This document shows positions 56,250 through 64,000 of a DNA stretch of 64,000 nt, in pieces (the first letter of the stretch is position 1; each line of letters starts with the position of its first letter). Origin of the DNA: an uncultured Alphaproteobacteria bacterium. GTDB lineage: Bacteria > Pseudomonadota > Alphaproteobacteria > Methylaequorales > Methylaequoraceae. The DNA is taken from positions 1 to 64,000 of the forward strand of contig CABZJY010000004.1 of NCBI GenBank assembly GCA_902526175.1, written 5' to 3'. A program made the position numbers and the translations under genes. The notes under the pieces were generated by a model that was not told where the DNA came from, did not search any database, and saw only the letters and a program-made list of their open reading frames with translations.

Positions 56250-56963
56250 TTAATTCCTAATATTTAAAAAAAGATCTTCAAGATTTTCAAAATTATATTT
56301 ACTAATTAGTTCCTTTGGAATGCCATCGACAAATAGCTTTCCTTTGTCTAGTATTATAACCCTATCACAAATCTCCTCAACTTCTTGCATGTTATGTGAT
56401 GCAGTAAAAATAGTGATATGATTTTTTTTTTGATAATTCTTTAAAAAGTTTCTCACAAAATACGATGTTTCTGGATCAAGAGAAGATGTAGGCTCATCAA
56501 GTAATAAAAGTTTAGGAGTATTAATTAAAGCTTTACATAAACCTACTTTAGTTTTCTGCCCAGCTGATAACGAACCAAATTGTTTTTTTAAAAGATCAGA
56601 AATTTTTAACTCTTCTGAAAGTTCTTCAATTATATCAAAATTTAATACATTATAAAGGCGGGCATAAAAAGTTAGGTTTTGTTTAACGGTGAGTTTTTTT
56701 GGGAGATCAAGGTATGGACTGGTAAAATTAAGTTTTTTTAAAATATCGTATCTAAATTCTGACAAATTTTTTTCAAATACAAAAACGTCACCTTTAGTAG
56801 TGTCAATTAATCCTAGAATTATTCCAATTAAAGTAGTTTTTCCGGCTCCATTTGTACCTAAAAGACCAAAAATTCCTTTACTTGGTAAAGTGAAACTTAT
56901 TTTATTTAGTGCTACATTATTATCAAATAATTTTGTGACATTTACTAATTTGAGAGAATCCAT
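56250..56963 (-). CDS. ABC-2 exporter ATP-binding protein
   Basis: This 237-residue ATPase has Walker A GTNGAGKT (about 36), signature SLSAGQKTKVGL (about 131) and Walker B LLLLDEPTSSLD (about 150). The signature LSAGQ (not LSGGQ) is common in ABC-2 partners. It is the first gene of the two-gene exporter operon, divergent from the cysteine synthase gene across 106 bases. Confidence 0.93.
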   Translation of the reverse strand: MDSLKLVNVTKLFDNNVALNKISFTLPSKGIFGLLGTNGAGKTTLIGIILGLIDTTKGDVFVFEKNLSEFRYDILKKLNFTSPYLDLPKKLTVKQNLTFYARLYNVLNFDIIEELSEELKISDLLKKQFGSLSAGQKTKVGLCKALINTPKLLLLDEPTSSLDPETSYFVRNFLKNYQKKNHITIFTASHNMQEVEEICDRVIILDKGKLFVDGIPKELISKYNFENLEDLFLNIRN

Positions 56964-56983
56964 AAATATTGTGTTTAAAGAAA

Positions 56984-57013
56984 TTGTTTGAGTTTAGATA
57001 CAAATTATATAAT
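56984..57013 (+). promoter_or_regulatory. Candidate sigma-70 promoter of the cysteine operon
   Basis: TTGTTT and a perfect TATAAT are separated by 18 bases. The -10 ends 56 bases before the cysteine synthase ATG, in the 106-base region shared with the divergent ABC operon. Confidence 0.5.
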
Positions 57014-57069
57014 AGATATCATTGTAAAATCCAAGATGATATTATAATGCAAAAAAATTCAAATAACCT

Positions 57070-58068
57070 ATGAAAACATTTTTAAACAAATCATTTTCAG
57101 ATGTAATTGGAAATACCCCCTTAATTAAACTTAGATCAGCTTCAAGAATAACAAAATGTAATATTTACGGAAAATGTGAATTTCTTAACCCAGGTGGCTC
57201 TGTAAAAGACAGAGCAGCATTACAAATTATAACAGATGCACTAGAATCTGGGGCAATTAAAAAAGGAGGTACTATTATAGAAGGTACTGCTGGTAATACA
57301 GGTATAGGACTTTCACTAGTTGGAAACTCTCTAGGATTAAAGACTGTAATAGTAATGTCTGAAACACAAAGTCAAGAAAAAATCAAAATGCTAGAATTGT
57401 GTGGTGCAGATTTAAGATTAGTTAAAGATGCACCATATAAAAATCCAAACAATTATATAAGAGTTTCTGAGAGATTGTCACAGAAAATAAAAAACAAAAA
57501 TGGTGTTTTTTGGGCAAATCAATTTGATAATTTGTCAAATTGTAAGGCACATTACAATACTACAGGTCCTGAAATATGGAATCAAACAAAAGGAAAAATT
57601 GATGGCTTCATATGTGCAGTTGGTACAGGTGGAACACTTGCTGGGGTGAGCAACTATCTTAAAAAAAAAAACTCAAATATAACTATAGGACTTGCTGACC
57701 CTCATGGAGCTTCTATGTACAGTTATTTTAAAACAGGTAAACTTGAGGGTAAAGGTACATCTATTACAGAAGGTATTGGGCAGGGAAGAATAACTAAAAA
57801 CGTTAACAAGATTTCACTTGATGAAGCATTTAGAGTCAGCGATAAAGAAGCTTTGCAGATAGTTTACAAATTAATAAGAGAAGAAGGTTTAATTTTAGGC
57901 GGTTCCTCTGGAATAAATATTGCTGGTGCTATTAAACTTGCGAAAAAAATGGGACCTGGAAATACAATTGTGACTATACTTTGTGATTACGGCACAAGAT
58001 ATGAGAGTAAAATCTTCAATAAGAAATTTTTAAAAATTAAGAAATTACCAATACCAAAATGGCTATAA
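57070..58068 (+). CDS. cysK: Cysteine synthase (O-acetylserine sulfhydrylase family)
   Basis: This 332-residue PLP enzyme has the lysine in LNPGGSVKDRAALQII (about 41), the substrate loop EGTAGNTGIGLSLVG (about 73) and the phosphate-binding VGTGGTLAGV (about 185). It makes cysteine from O-acetylserine and sulfide; a cystathionine beta-synthase-like role is possible because GTAGNTG replaces the usual PTSGNTG. It overlaps the sulfurtransferase gene by 10 bases and opens a four-gene operon. Confidence 0.92.
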   Translation: MKTFLNKSFSDVIGNTPLIKLRSASRITKCNIYGKCEFLNPGGSVKDRAALQIITDALESGAIKKGGTIIEGTAGNTGIGLSLVGNSLGLKTVIVMSETQSQEKIKMLELCGADLRLVKDAPYKNPNNYIRVSERLSQKIKNKNGVFWANQFDNLSNCKAHYNTTGPEIWNQTKGKIDGFICAVGTGGTLAGVSNYLKKKNSNITIGLADPHGASMYSYFKTGKLEGKGTSITEGIGQGRITKNVNKISLDEAFRVSDKEALQIVYKLIREEGLILGGSSGINIAGAIKLAKKMGPGNTIVTILCDYGTRYESKIFNKKFLKIKKLPIPKWL

Positions 58069-58886
58069 GTTTTAATCCAAATTATATGTTAATTGAAGCT
58101 GATTCATTAAACAGAATTGTGAATAATAAAGATGTAAAAATTCTCGATTCCAGATGGTATCTAAATGACAAAAGAAAAGGACTAAACGAATTTAAAAAGA
58201 ATCACATACCCAATTCAATATTTTTAGATCTGGAGAATTTTTCAGACCAAAAGTCTAACTTACCTCACATGCTTCCTTCAAAAGAAGAATTTGAATTAAA
58301 AGTATCAGAATTAGGTATAAAAAAAAGAGACAAAATTATTATTTATGATCAAGTAGGATTCTTTTGTTCAACAAGAATTTGGTTAATGTTCAAAATTTTT
58401 GGTCACCAAAAAGTATCAGTTCTTAATGGTGGATATCAAAATTGGAAGAAAAAGTTTAAAACTGAAAAATATATTAAAAGTTTTTCCAAAACTACTTACA
58501 AAGTTTATAAAAAAAATAAAGTTATACTTTCTAAGAAAGAAGTTAAAAATATTTTAGGTAATATTAAATTTCAAATAATTGATGCGAGACCAAAAAACAG
58601 ATTTGATGGCATAGTGGCAGAACCCAGAAAGAACATCATAAGAGGTAATATAGAAGGTAGTATAAACATTCCTTTCGATTCAATTAATAAATCTGGTAAA
58701 ATTTTCTGTAATTATAAATTAAAAGAAATACTATACAAAAATAAAGAATTAGAAAAAAAAAAAATTATTGTCCTTTGTGGTTCCGGTGTAACTGCGTGTA
58801 ATATAATTTTTGCCCTACATAAAATACAACATAAAAAAAAAATATATCTTTATGACGGTTCATGGTCTGAATGGGGTTTGAAATGA
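58059..58886 (+). CDS. sseA: 3-mercaptopyruvate/thiosulfate sulfurtransferase
   Basis: This 275-residue protein has two rhodanese domains. The C-terminal active-site loop is LCGSGVTACN (about 240), the CGSGVTA type found in 3-mercaptopyruvate sulfurtransferases. The inter-domain IIDARPKNRFDG is also conserved. It overlaps cysK by 10 bases and the downstream lyase by 16 bases. Confidence 0.92.
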   Translation: MAISFNPNYMLIEADSLNRIVNNKDVKILDSRWYLNDKRKGLNEFKKNHIPNSIFLDLENFSDQKSNLPHMLPSKEEFELKVSELGIKKRDKIIIYDQVGFFCSTRIWLMFKIFGHQKVSVLNGGYQNWKKKFKTEKYIKSFSKTTYKVYKKNKVILSKKEVKNILGNIKFQIIDARPKNRFDGIVAEPRKNIIRGNIEGSINIPFDSINKSGKIFCNYKLKEILYKNKELEKKKIIVLCGSGVTACNIIFALHKIQHKKKIYLYDGSWSEWGLK

Positions 58887-60040
58887 AAAAAAAAACAAAA
58901 CTTATACATTCAGGAATTGATACCAAGAAATTTGCTGGTTCCTTGACTACACCAATTTACCACAATTCAACAATAGTATTTAATAATTACAAAGATTTTT
59001 TATTGGCCAAGCGTAAACGATTTTCAAAACTTTATTATGGGAGATTTAAAACAAAAACTGTGATTACATTCGAAAACATAGTTAAGGATCTGTATAAATC
59101 AGAAAAGGCCATAATCACAAGTTCTGGTTTGTCGGCAATTATAATTACCCTATTTGCTTTAGTAAAAAAAAATGACCATATCTTAGTGGTTGAAAATTGT
59201 TATGAACCTGTATCAAATTTTGTTAAAGATGAGTTTAAAAAATTTGGAATAAATTGCGACTTTTATTCATCAGACTTTAATGAGAATATTGAAAAACTAA
59301 TTAAGACAAATACCAAACTCATTTACTTAGAGTCACCAGCGTCATTGAATTATGAAGTGCAAGACATTACTAGATTTGTTAAATTTGCGAGGAAAAATAA
59401 AATTGTTACTGTTATGGATAATACATGGTCAACTATTATAGGTTGTAATCCATTAGAGTATGGTATTGACATTGTGATTGAATCAGCAACAAAGTATTTT
59501 TCAGGACATTCAGATTGCTTCTGTGGCTTAATTGCTTGTTCAAATAGACATTTTAATCAAATATTTAAAACCAAAGTTAGATTTGGTGATTTTGTATCAT
59601 CTGAGAGTTGTTATCTTGCAATTCGTGGACTTAAAACATTATCATTAAGATTAAAACAACATCATGAATCAGCAATTAAAATGTATAAATATCTTAAGAC
59701 AAATAAGAACGTATTATCAATATTATTTCCTTCAGTAGTTGAGAATAAGAATTTCAAGTTATGGAAAAAGTATCATTCAACTGGAAATGGACTAATCACG
59801 TTTAAAATAAAAAGAAATGGAAAAAAGTCTTTAGATTTTTTTTTCGATAATTTAAAGTTTTTTAAAATAGGCTTTAGCTGGGGGGGATTTGAAAGTTTAA
59901 TATTACCACTTGAATCTCTTGATCCATTTCATAATTGTAATGATGAGAATGGTTTTTGGTGTAGGATTCATGTAGGTTTAGAAGATGTCAATGACTTAAT
60001 TAATGACATTGATTATGCAATAGATAATTATGAAAAATGA
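58871..60040 (+). CDS. metC: Cystathionine beta-lyase-like PLP enzyme
   Basis: This 389-residue gamma-family PLP enzyme has TSSGLSAIIITLFAL (about 77), YLESPASLNYEV (about 155), VMDNTWSTIIG and the PLP lysine in ESATKYFSGHSDC (about 208). It would cleave cystathionine to homocysteine in methionine synthesis; cystathionine gamma-synthase/lyase activity is the alternative. Its position with cysteine genes fits transsulfuration. Confidence 0.9.
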   Translation: MGFEMKKKTKLIHSGIDTKKFAGSLTTPIYHNSTIVFNNYKDFLLAKRKRFSKLYYGRFKTKTVITFENIVKDLYKSEKAIITSSGLSAIIITLFALVKKNDHILVVENCYEPVSNFVKDEFKKFGINCDFYSSDFNENIEKLIKTNTKLIYLESPASLNYEVQDITRFVKFARKNKIVTVMDNTWSTIIGCNPLEYGIDIVIESATKYFSGHSDCFCGLIACSNRHFNQIFKTKVRFGDFVSSESCYLAIRGLKTLSLRLKQHHESAIKMYKYLKTNKNVLSILFPSVVENKNFKLWKKYHSTGNGLITFKIKRNGKKSLDFFFDNLKFFKIGFSWGGFESLILPLESLDPFHNCNDENGFWCRIHVGLEDVNDLINDIDYAIDNYEK

Positions 60041-60342
60041 ATACAAAATTTAAGATATACATCCCAGCGAAATCATCAATGCAATCGGGCTTACACAATT
60101 CATCAAAATGGTGTTTGGAAACATCCAATGTTTCAGATAAAGTCCATAGCTCTAATTACGGATGGGTTTCATCGAATAATCCCGTGGAGCAAATAAAATT
60201 ATTCTTTAATACAAAAAAACAGGCTATTGACTTTGCCACAAAAAAAGGATGGGAATTTAATGTTGAAGAAGAGAGCAAAAGAACTCTTACTAAAAAGAAT
60301 TATGCAGATAACTTCAAACCCAAAAAAAAAAAATTAACCTAA
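60037..60342 (+). CDS. NDUFS4-like NADH dehydrogenase (complex I) accessory subunit
   Basis: This 101-residue protein matches the ETC complex I subunit family (NDUFS4/18 kDa): KIYIPAKSSMQSGLHNSSKW at the start, GWVSSNNPVEQIKLFF (about 43) and KKQAIDFATKKGWEF. The family is nearly confined to Alphaproteobacteria and mitochondria. It overlaps the lyase stop by 4 bases, so it is the fourth gene of the sulfur amino acid operon and away from any nuo cluster in this window. Confidence 0.9.
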   Translation: MNTKFKIYIPAKSSMQSGLHNSSKWCLETSNVSDKVHSSNYGWVSSNNPVEQIKLFFNTKKQAIDFATKKGWEFNVEEESKRTLTKKNYADNFKPKKKKLT

Positions 60343-60863
60343 TCTTTATCTAATGATTCTATTAAGTCATTAATCCCGAAATTTTTATTAATTAAAGAAA
60401 TTAAAAATTCTAATTCTGGATCCTCTTCTTCTTTAATATCCCAACTTTTTGGTGCTTTTTTAACTAAATTTGATCTAAGCGAATAAACAAATGTTTTAAA
60501 TTCTTGTAAAGTTGATTCTTCTTCATATTCCTTCTCTTTAGTGCCATCGTAAGCAGATCCAAATAATGTCTTATATTTTCTTTTTTTATAATATGTTTCA
60601 TATTTAAGTGTAAAAAATAAAAAATGTTTCAATCTTTCATAAGGTTCATATTCAGGATTTTTAATTTTACCCATAAACTTAATAATTAATTCAGATGCAT
60701 TTTTAATTTCAATGAACTTCACTTCTTTGTATTTTTCGTTTAAACCTCTAGAATATTTTTTGCAACTAATATCAATTGGTACATCATTCACAATATAATC
60801 ATAAGCAGTCATAGCAGAACAAATATCAAAAATCCATTTCGGACAAAAAAGATTATCAACCAT
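60339..60863 (-). CDS. Hypothetical protein
   Basis: This 174-residue soluble, charged protein begins MVDNLFCPKWIFDICSAMTA and contains YEPYERLKHFLFFTLKYETY, an acidic EYEEES patch and a C-terminal EEEDPELEFLISLINKNFG. No known family is recognised. It is convergent with the complex I subunit gene (4-base overlap) and divergent from the nucleosidase-like gene. Confidence 0.6.
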   Translation of the reverse strand: MVDNLFCPKWIFDICSAMTAYDYIVNDVPIDISCKKYSRGLNEKYKEVKFIEIKNASELIIKFMGKIKNPEYEPYERLKHFLFFTLKYETYYKKRKYKTLFGSAYDGTKEKEYEEESTLQEFKTFVYSLRSNLVKKAPKSWDIKEEEDPELEFLISLINKNFGINDLIESLDKD

Positions 60864-60913
60864 AATAAATAATTATATCATATAATATTAAATTATGTAA
60901 TTATTGTGAATCG

Positions 60914-61690
60914 ATGTTGAATTTAGTTGTAGCTACTATTCCAGAGGCAAAACCTATTATTAAATTTTTTAATTTAAAGCAAAATAAACTTATCTCAGAA
61001 TTTAAAATATTTGAAAATTACCAAAAAACAATTTCACTAATAATCAGTGGTATTGGAAAAATAAATGCTGCTTCAGCAGTTACATATTTGGCTTTAAAAT
61101 CAAAAAATATAAAAAATAACATATGGCTTAATATTGGTATTGCAGGAGGAAAAGAAAACATTGGTAAACTTTTTATGATCAATAAATCAATTGATCATTC
61201 AAGTAAAAAATGTTGGTATCCATCTTTTTGTTTTAAAACAAAAATAATCACAAAAGCATGCAAAACATTTGATATACCGGTATTTAAATATGAAAATCAT
61301 CTAAATGATATGGAACTAAGTGGATTTTTTTCAGCCAGTTTGAGATTTTCATATAATGAACTAATTCATAGTATAAAAGTTATTTCAGATAATGAAATAG
61401 AGAAAAAAACAATTATGGATAATGATTATATAAGTAAACTGATAAAACCCCATATAAAAGATATCGAGGATATAATTATTAAATTACTTATAGCACGATC
61501 ATTTGTAATTTTTGATGACTCAATTAAAAATGTAGCAAATATATATTTTGCAAAAAATAAATTAAAGAAAAAAGAAGAAGATGAAATACTCTATCTGTTA
61601 TATAAATGGAATCTTCATAAGAAAAAAAGTATTGATATTGAATATTTTTCTGGAAAAGAAATTTTGGAAGTTCTAAGAATTAAAAATTGA
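60914..61690 (+). CDS. Nucleoside phosphorylase/nucleosidase superfamily protein
   Basis: This 258-residue protein has the superfamily's N-terminal VVATIPEAKPI and GIGKINAASAVTYLAL, WLNIGIAGGKENIGKLF (about 75) and HLNDMELSGFF (about 133), equivalent to the DMEgaa catalytic site of MTA/SAH nucleosidases. The fold is that of purine-type phosphorylases, but substrate residues are too divergent to name. It starts the operon with the radical SAM gene one base downstream. Confidence 0.75.
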   Translation: MLNLVVATIPEAKPIIKFFNLKQNKLISEFKIFENYQKTISLIISGIGKINAASAVTYLALKSKNIKNNIWLNIGIAGGKENIGKLFMINKSIDHSSKKCWYPSFCFKTKIITKACKTFDIPVFKYENHLNDMELSGFFSASLRFSYNELIHSIKVISDNEIEKKTIMDNDYISKLIKPHIKDIEDIIIKLLIARSFVIFDDSIKNVANIYFAKNKLKKKEEDEILYLLYKWNLHKKKSIDIEYFSGKEILEVLRIKN

Positions 61691-61691
61691 T

Positions 61692-62672
61692 ATGATTGAA
61701 AATATTTATATTGAACACACCATAAGTAATAATAAAATTGTAAAAGATATTATTAAGAAAATTAAAGCCAAAAATATTATTAAATGCGATAGTTACAGAG
61801 AAATTTTTAATTTAAAAAAACAAAATTTTATTTTACAAAAGAAGAATCCATCAATGATACTAGCTCAAAAAAAAAATAACTTAGTTTTAAAAACACCAGC
61901 AAAATTTAATATTGGTTCGAAAAATAATTATTATTTTTCTCACATGCTTAATTGTTTATTTGATTGTGAATATTGTTTTTTGCAAGGAATGTATAGATCA
62001 GCGAATTACGTAATTTTTACAAATTATCATTCATTTAAAAGTGAAATAAAAAAAATTTCTGAGTTTCATAAGAATGAAGCAGTACATTTCTTTTCAGGTT
62101 ATGATTGTGACAGTTTAGCATTAGAAAATATAACAAGTTTCGCAAAAGTATTTATTCCTTATTTTAAAAAGATTAAAAATGCATACTTAGAATTAAGAAC
62201 TAAGAGTACAAATATTAAAAATATTTTAGCTTTTGAACCATCAGATAATATAATACTTGCATGGTCCTTAAATCCAAATGAAATTACAAAAAACTATGAG
62301 AATAAAACTCCAAGTTTAAAAAAGAGGTTAGAGGTAATAAAAAAATTACAAAAATTGGGTTGGCAAGTTGGACTCAGATTTGACCCGCTAATCTACCACG
62401 ATAATTTTAATAGAATTTATGGAGATTTTTTTAAATCTGTTTTTTGTGAATTAGATAGTGATAGAATTCACTCTATTACACTCGGGACTTTAAGACTACC
62501 AAAAAGTTTTTTTTCAACTTTAAAAAACCTTGGTAAAGCTAATTTATTTTCTAAGCACAAATTTGAAGACAAATTATATAATTATAAAAAAATTGATAGA
62601 GATAAAATGTTAAGTTTTTGTTACAAACAGATTTTGGAGAATGTAGATAAAAAAAAGGTATTCTTTAATTAA
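61692..62672 (+). CDS. Spore photoproduct lyase-family radical SAM protein
   Basis: This 326-residue protein has a radical-SAM Cx3Cx2C motif in HMLNCLFDCEYCFLQGMYRS (about 96-108), preceded by the family's KKNPSMILAQKKNN. It also has VHFFSGYDCDSLALE (about 135) and LGWQVGLRFDPLIYH (about 225). In Firmicutes the family repairs UV spore photoproduct in DNA; non-spore formers carry relatives of less clear role. It is paired with the nucleosidase-like gene, suggesting a joint function in modified-nucleotide or photolesion processing. Confidence 0.85.
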   Translation: MIENIYIEHTISNNKIVKDIIKKIKAKNIIKCDSYREIFNLKKQNFILQKKNPSMILAQKKNNLVLKTPAKFNIGSKNNYYFSHMLNCLFDCEYCFLQGMYRSANYVIFTNYHSFKSEIKKISEFHKNEAVHFFSGYDCDSLALENITSFAKVFIPYFKKIKNAYLELRTKSTNIKNILAFEPSDNIILAWSLNPNEITKNYENKTPSLKKRLEVIKKLQKLGWQVGLRFDPLIYHDNFNRIYGDFFKSVFCELDSDRIHSITLGTLRLPKSFFSTLKNLGKANLFSKHKFEDKLYNYKKIDRDKMLSFCYKQILENVDKKKVFFN

Positions 62673-63097
62673 AATTTTCGGTTTTTAATTTTAAAATTTT
62701 CACATTGATAATTTAGATTACTTTTTGCATTTGAAGAAATTTTCAAGAATTCTAAACTTAATATACCTGAAAATCGACCAAGTAGCCCACTTGATAAACC
62801 ATGCTCATTTTCCCCAAACATATTTTCTTTTTTTGCGTTTGACCATTTAATATTAGATTCTGAAACCTCAAGATTTTGTACAGAAATTGAAAGGCCTCCA
62901 ATATTAATCTGGTTTGTATCAGAATTAATTCTTACTATTAAATCTCTGGGATATATATGATTTGAAAAACCAGACGTATTTTGTGTGCATAGTAGATCTA
63001 ATTCTACAGAAGAAATATTTGTTGAAAAAAATAAAAAAATGAACAAGAAAAATTTAATTTTGTTTAATTTTTCTGACATGTTTATATTTTGAGTCAT
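62669..63097 (-). CDS. Hypothetical exported protein
   Basis: This 142-residue protein has an N-terminal signal peptide (KFFLFIFLFFSTNISS); the start at the internal Met (63079, MSEKLNKIKFF) gives a more usual n-region. The mature part is small, has two cysteines (LDLLCTQN and YQCENF) that could form a disulfide, and contains GLSSGLLGRFSGILSLEF. No family is recognised. It overlaps the radical SAM stop convergently by 4 bases. Confidence 0.6.
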   Translation of the reverse strand: MTQNINMSEKLNKIKFFLFIFLFFSTNISSVELDLLCTQNTSGFSNHIYPRDLIVRINSDTNQINIGGLSISVQNLEVSESNIKWSNAKKENMFGENEHGLSSGLLGRFSGILSLEFLKISSNAKSNLNYQCENFKIKNRKF

Positions 63098-63175
63098 AAA
63101 ACAAAATTGTCAATTTTTTTTTCTAATTATTTGTAACGGAATATATTTAATTTTTTATTCTGTTATGATAAAAAA

Positions 63176-63904
63176 ATGTGGAAAAAAAAAATATACATCA
63201 AAGGCAATTTGTCACCCTTTGCGTTAAGTCGTACAAAAATTGACTTATTCATCGATTGCAGGAAATGTTTTTATAATGAAATAGTTAGAGGAATAAAGCG
63301 TCCACAGGGACCACCGATGGCTTTAAACAATGCAGTAATTTATAATATTAAAAACGAATTTCAAGATTATAGAGAATTAGATAAAAGACATGAGATTCTA
63401 AGTAATTTAGGAAAAGATTTTGTTTTCGCAAAGAATACAGAACTTAATGATTGGAAAAATGTATTTAAAGGGATTAGATATATTCACAAAAACACAAACC
63501 TAGAGCTATTTGGTACAATAGACGAATTATGGTTTAATAAAAAAGAGCAAACATATTCGGTCGTGTCGATTAAGGCCACATCAAAAAAAGAAGAATTAAA
63601 TTTAGAAGATATTCCGTCAAATTATTGGAGACAATTATCTTTTTACAATTATTTATTAAAAAAAAATAATTTTAAAGTTTCAAATCTAGGATATATCATA
63701 TATTGCAACGCTATAAAAAATACTAAAAAATTTGAGTCTAAATTAATGTTTAATACCAATTTATTTTCAAACATTCTTCAATTTGACTGGATTGAAGAGA
63801 AATTAAGTGAAATATTTGAAATATTGCAAGGACACAATCATCCACCGCCGTCAAGAAATTGTAAATACTGTGAATATGTAAATTTAACAAATCTAAAGAT
63901 ATGA
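63176..63904 (+). CDS. PD-(D/E)XK nuclease-like protein with altered catalytic motif
   Basis: This 242-residue protein resembles RecB/Cas4-type PD-(D/E)XK proteins: LSRTKIDLFIDCRKCFYNEI at the N-terminus, the first acidic residue in GTIDELWF (about 115), a core strand VVSIKATSKKEE (about 132), QLSFYNYLLKK and a C-terminal CKYC pair (about 232). The N-terminal and C-terminal cysteines suggest an iron-sulfur or zinc site. The expected Asp/Glu of the (D/E)xK motif is Ser (S-I-K), so nuclease activity is doubtful. The ATGA overlap with the next gene marks an operon. Confidence 0.72.
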   Translation: MWKKKIYIKGNLSPFALSRTKIDLFIDCRKCFYNEIVRGIKRPQGPPMALNNAVIYNIKNEFQDYRELDKRHEILSNLGKDFVFAKNTELNDWKNVFKGIRYIHKNTNLELFGTIDELWFNKKEQTYSVVSIKATSKKEELNLEDIPSNYWRQLSFYNYLLKKNNFKVSNLGYIIYCNAIKNTKKFESKLMFNTNLFSNILQFDWIEEKLSEIFEILQGHNHPPPSRNCKYCEYVNLTNLKI

Positions 63905-64000
63905 AAAAACCATATGAAATAATTAAAGAACTAGAGTCAAATAACTCAAGATTATTTAAAGAGTCAGTTATCCTTCGAGAGATGAGAATGGGAAATGATA
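63901..64000 (+). CDS. Start of an unidentified gene, cut by the window edge
   Basis: Only 33 codons are visible (MKKPYEIIKELESNNSRLFK and onward). The ATG overlaps the stop of the PD-(D/E)XK-like gene (ATGA). The helical start faintly resembles the N-terminus of phage T4-type ATP-dependent DNA ligases, but this is a weak guess from too little sequence. Confidence 0.6.
   Translation, partial: MKKPYEIIKELESNNSRLFKESVILREMRMGND

Noticed and set aside
57048-57073. Eight-codon leader frame (MQKNSNNL) ending on the cysteine synthase ATG
   Set aside because: Too short to separate from chance in AT-rich DNA, and no cysteine or sulfur-related codons or attenuator hairpin are present.

Overview
The window is strongly AT-rich and gene-dense. 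Most genes abut or overlap by a few bases, and no gap without a gene exceeds about 300 bases. Gene content and order point to an alphaproteobacterium: ypjD-like/dusB-ntrB-ntrC-ntrY-ntrX-trkA-dat-hflX, argS-SPOR-nagZ-scpA-scpB-tatABC-serS-pcm-nlpD, dgt/erpA-xthA divergent, pcm-tolC-valS, a fused ispDF, an NDUFS4-type complex I subunit, and a GTTC-N7-GTTC LexA operator. The low GC and tight packing resemble streamlined marine lineages (SAR11- or HIMB59-like). That placement is inference; no rRNA is present to test it.

1-13.2 kb (accessory, minus strand) is one long candidate operon. In transcription order it holds a small protein, a DUF192 protein, a coiled-coil protein built from 36-residue repeats, a GAF-GAF-PAS class III nucleotidyl cyclase, an HD-type cyclic nucleotide phosphodiesterase, an unlisted 31-residue peptide ending in a CC-x3-C motif, a TolC-type outer-membrane protein, two paralogous FecR/RTX secreted proteins (one with a large collagen-like glycine/proline repeat region), and a type I secretion ABC transporter cut by the window edge. 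Cyclic-nucleotide turnover thus sits directly upstream of a secretion system and its cargo.

13.2-18.4 kb has small unknown genes, including a free SHOCT-like domain facing a membrane-anchored copy of itself, then an SOS mutagenesis operon (umuD-umuC plus a small gene) under a LexA box, a rhomboid protease and a class III CoA-transferase. 18.4-33 kb has clpB, a beta-hydroxyacid dehydrogenase, and the nitrogen-regulation/potassium cluster, in which NtrX is degenerate in its AAA+ domain. 33-53 kb is housekeeping: isoprenoid and phospholipid enzymes, cell-wall and division factors, Tat translocase, condensin accessory proteins, aminoacyl-tRNA synthetases, dGTPase, ErpA, exonuclease III, IlvD and a second TolC. 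Genes usually found in these alphaproteobacterial clusters (hfq, surE, popZ) are absent from their expected places.

53-57 kb has tRNA-Cys and tRNA-Asn, a sugar-nucleotide epimerase with a glycosyltransferase, and an ABC-2 exporter pair. 57-60.3 kb is a sulfur amino acid operon (cysteine synthase, 3-mercaptopyruvate sulfurtransferase, cystathionine beta-lyase) ending in the complex I subunit. 60.3-64 kb holds a nucleosidase-like protein next to a spore-photoproduct-lyase-family radical SAM enzyme, a secreted unknown, and a PD-(D/E)XK-like protein with an altered catalytic motif. I see no rRNA, CRISPR array, insertion sequence, prophage or replication origin.
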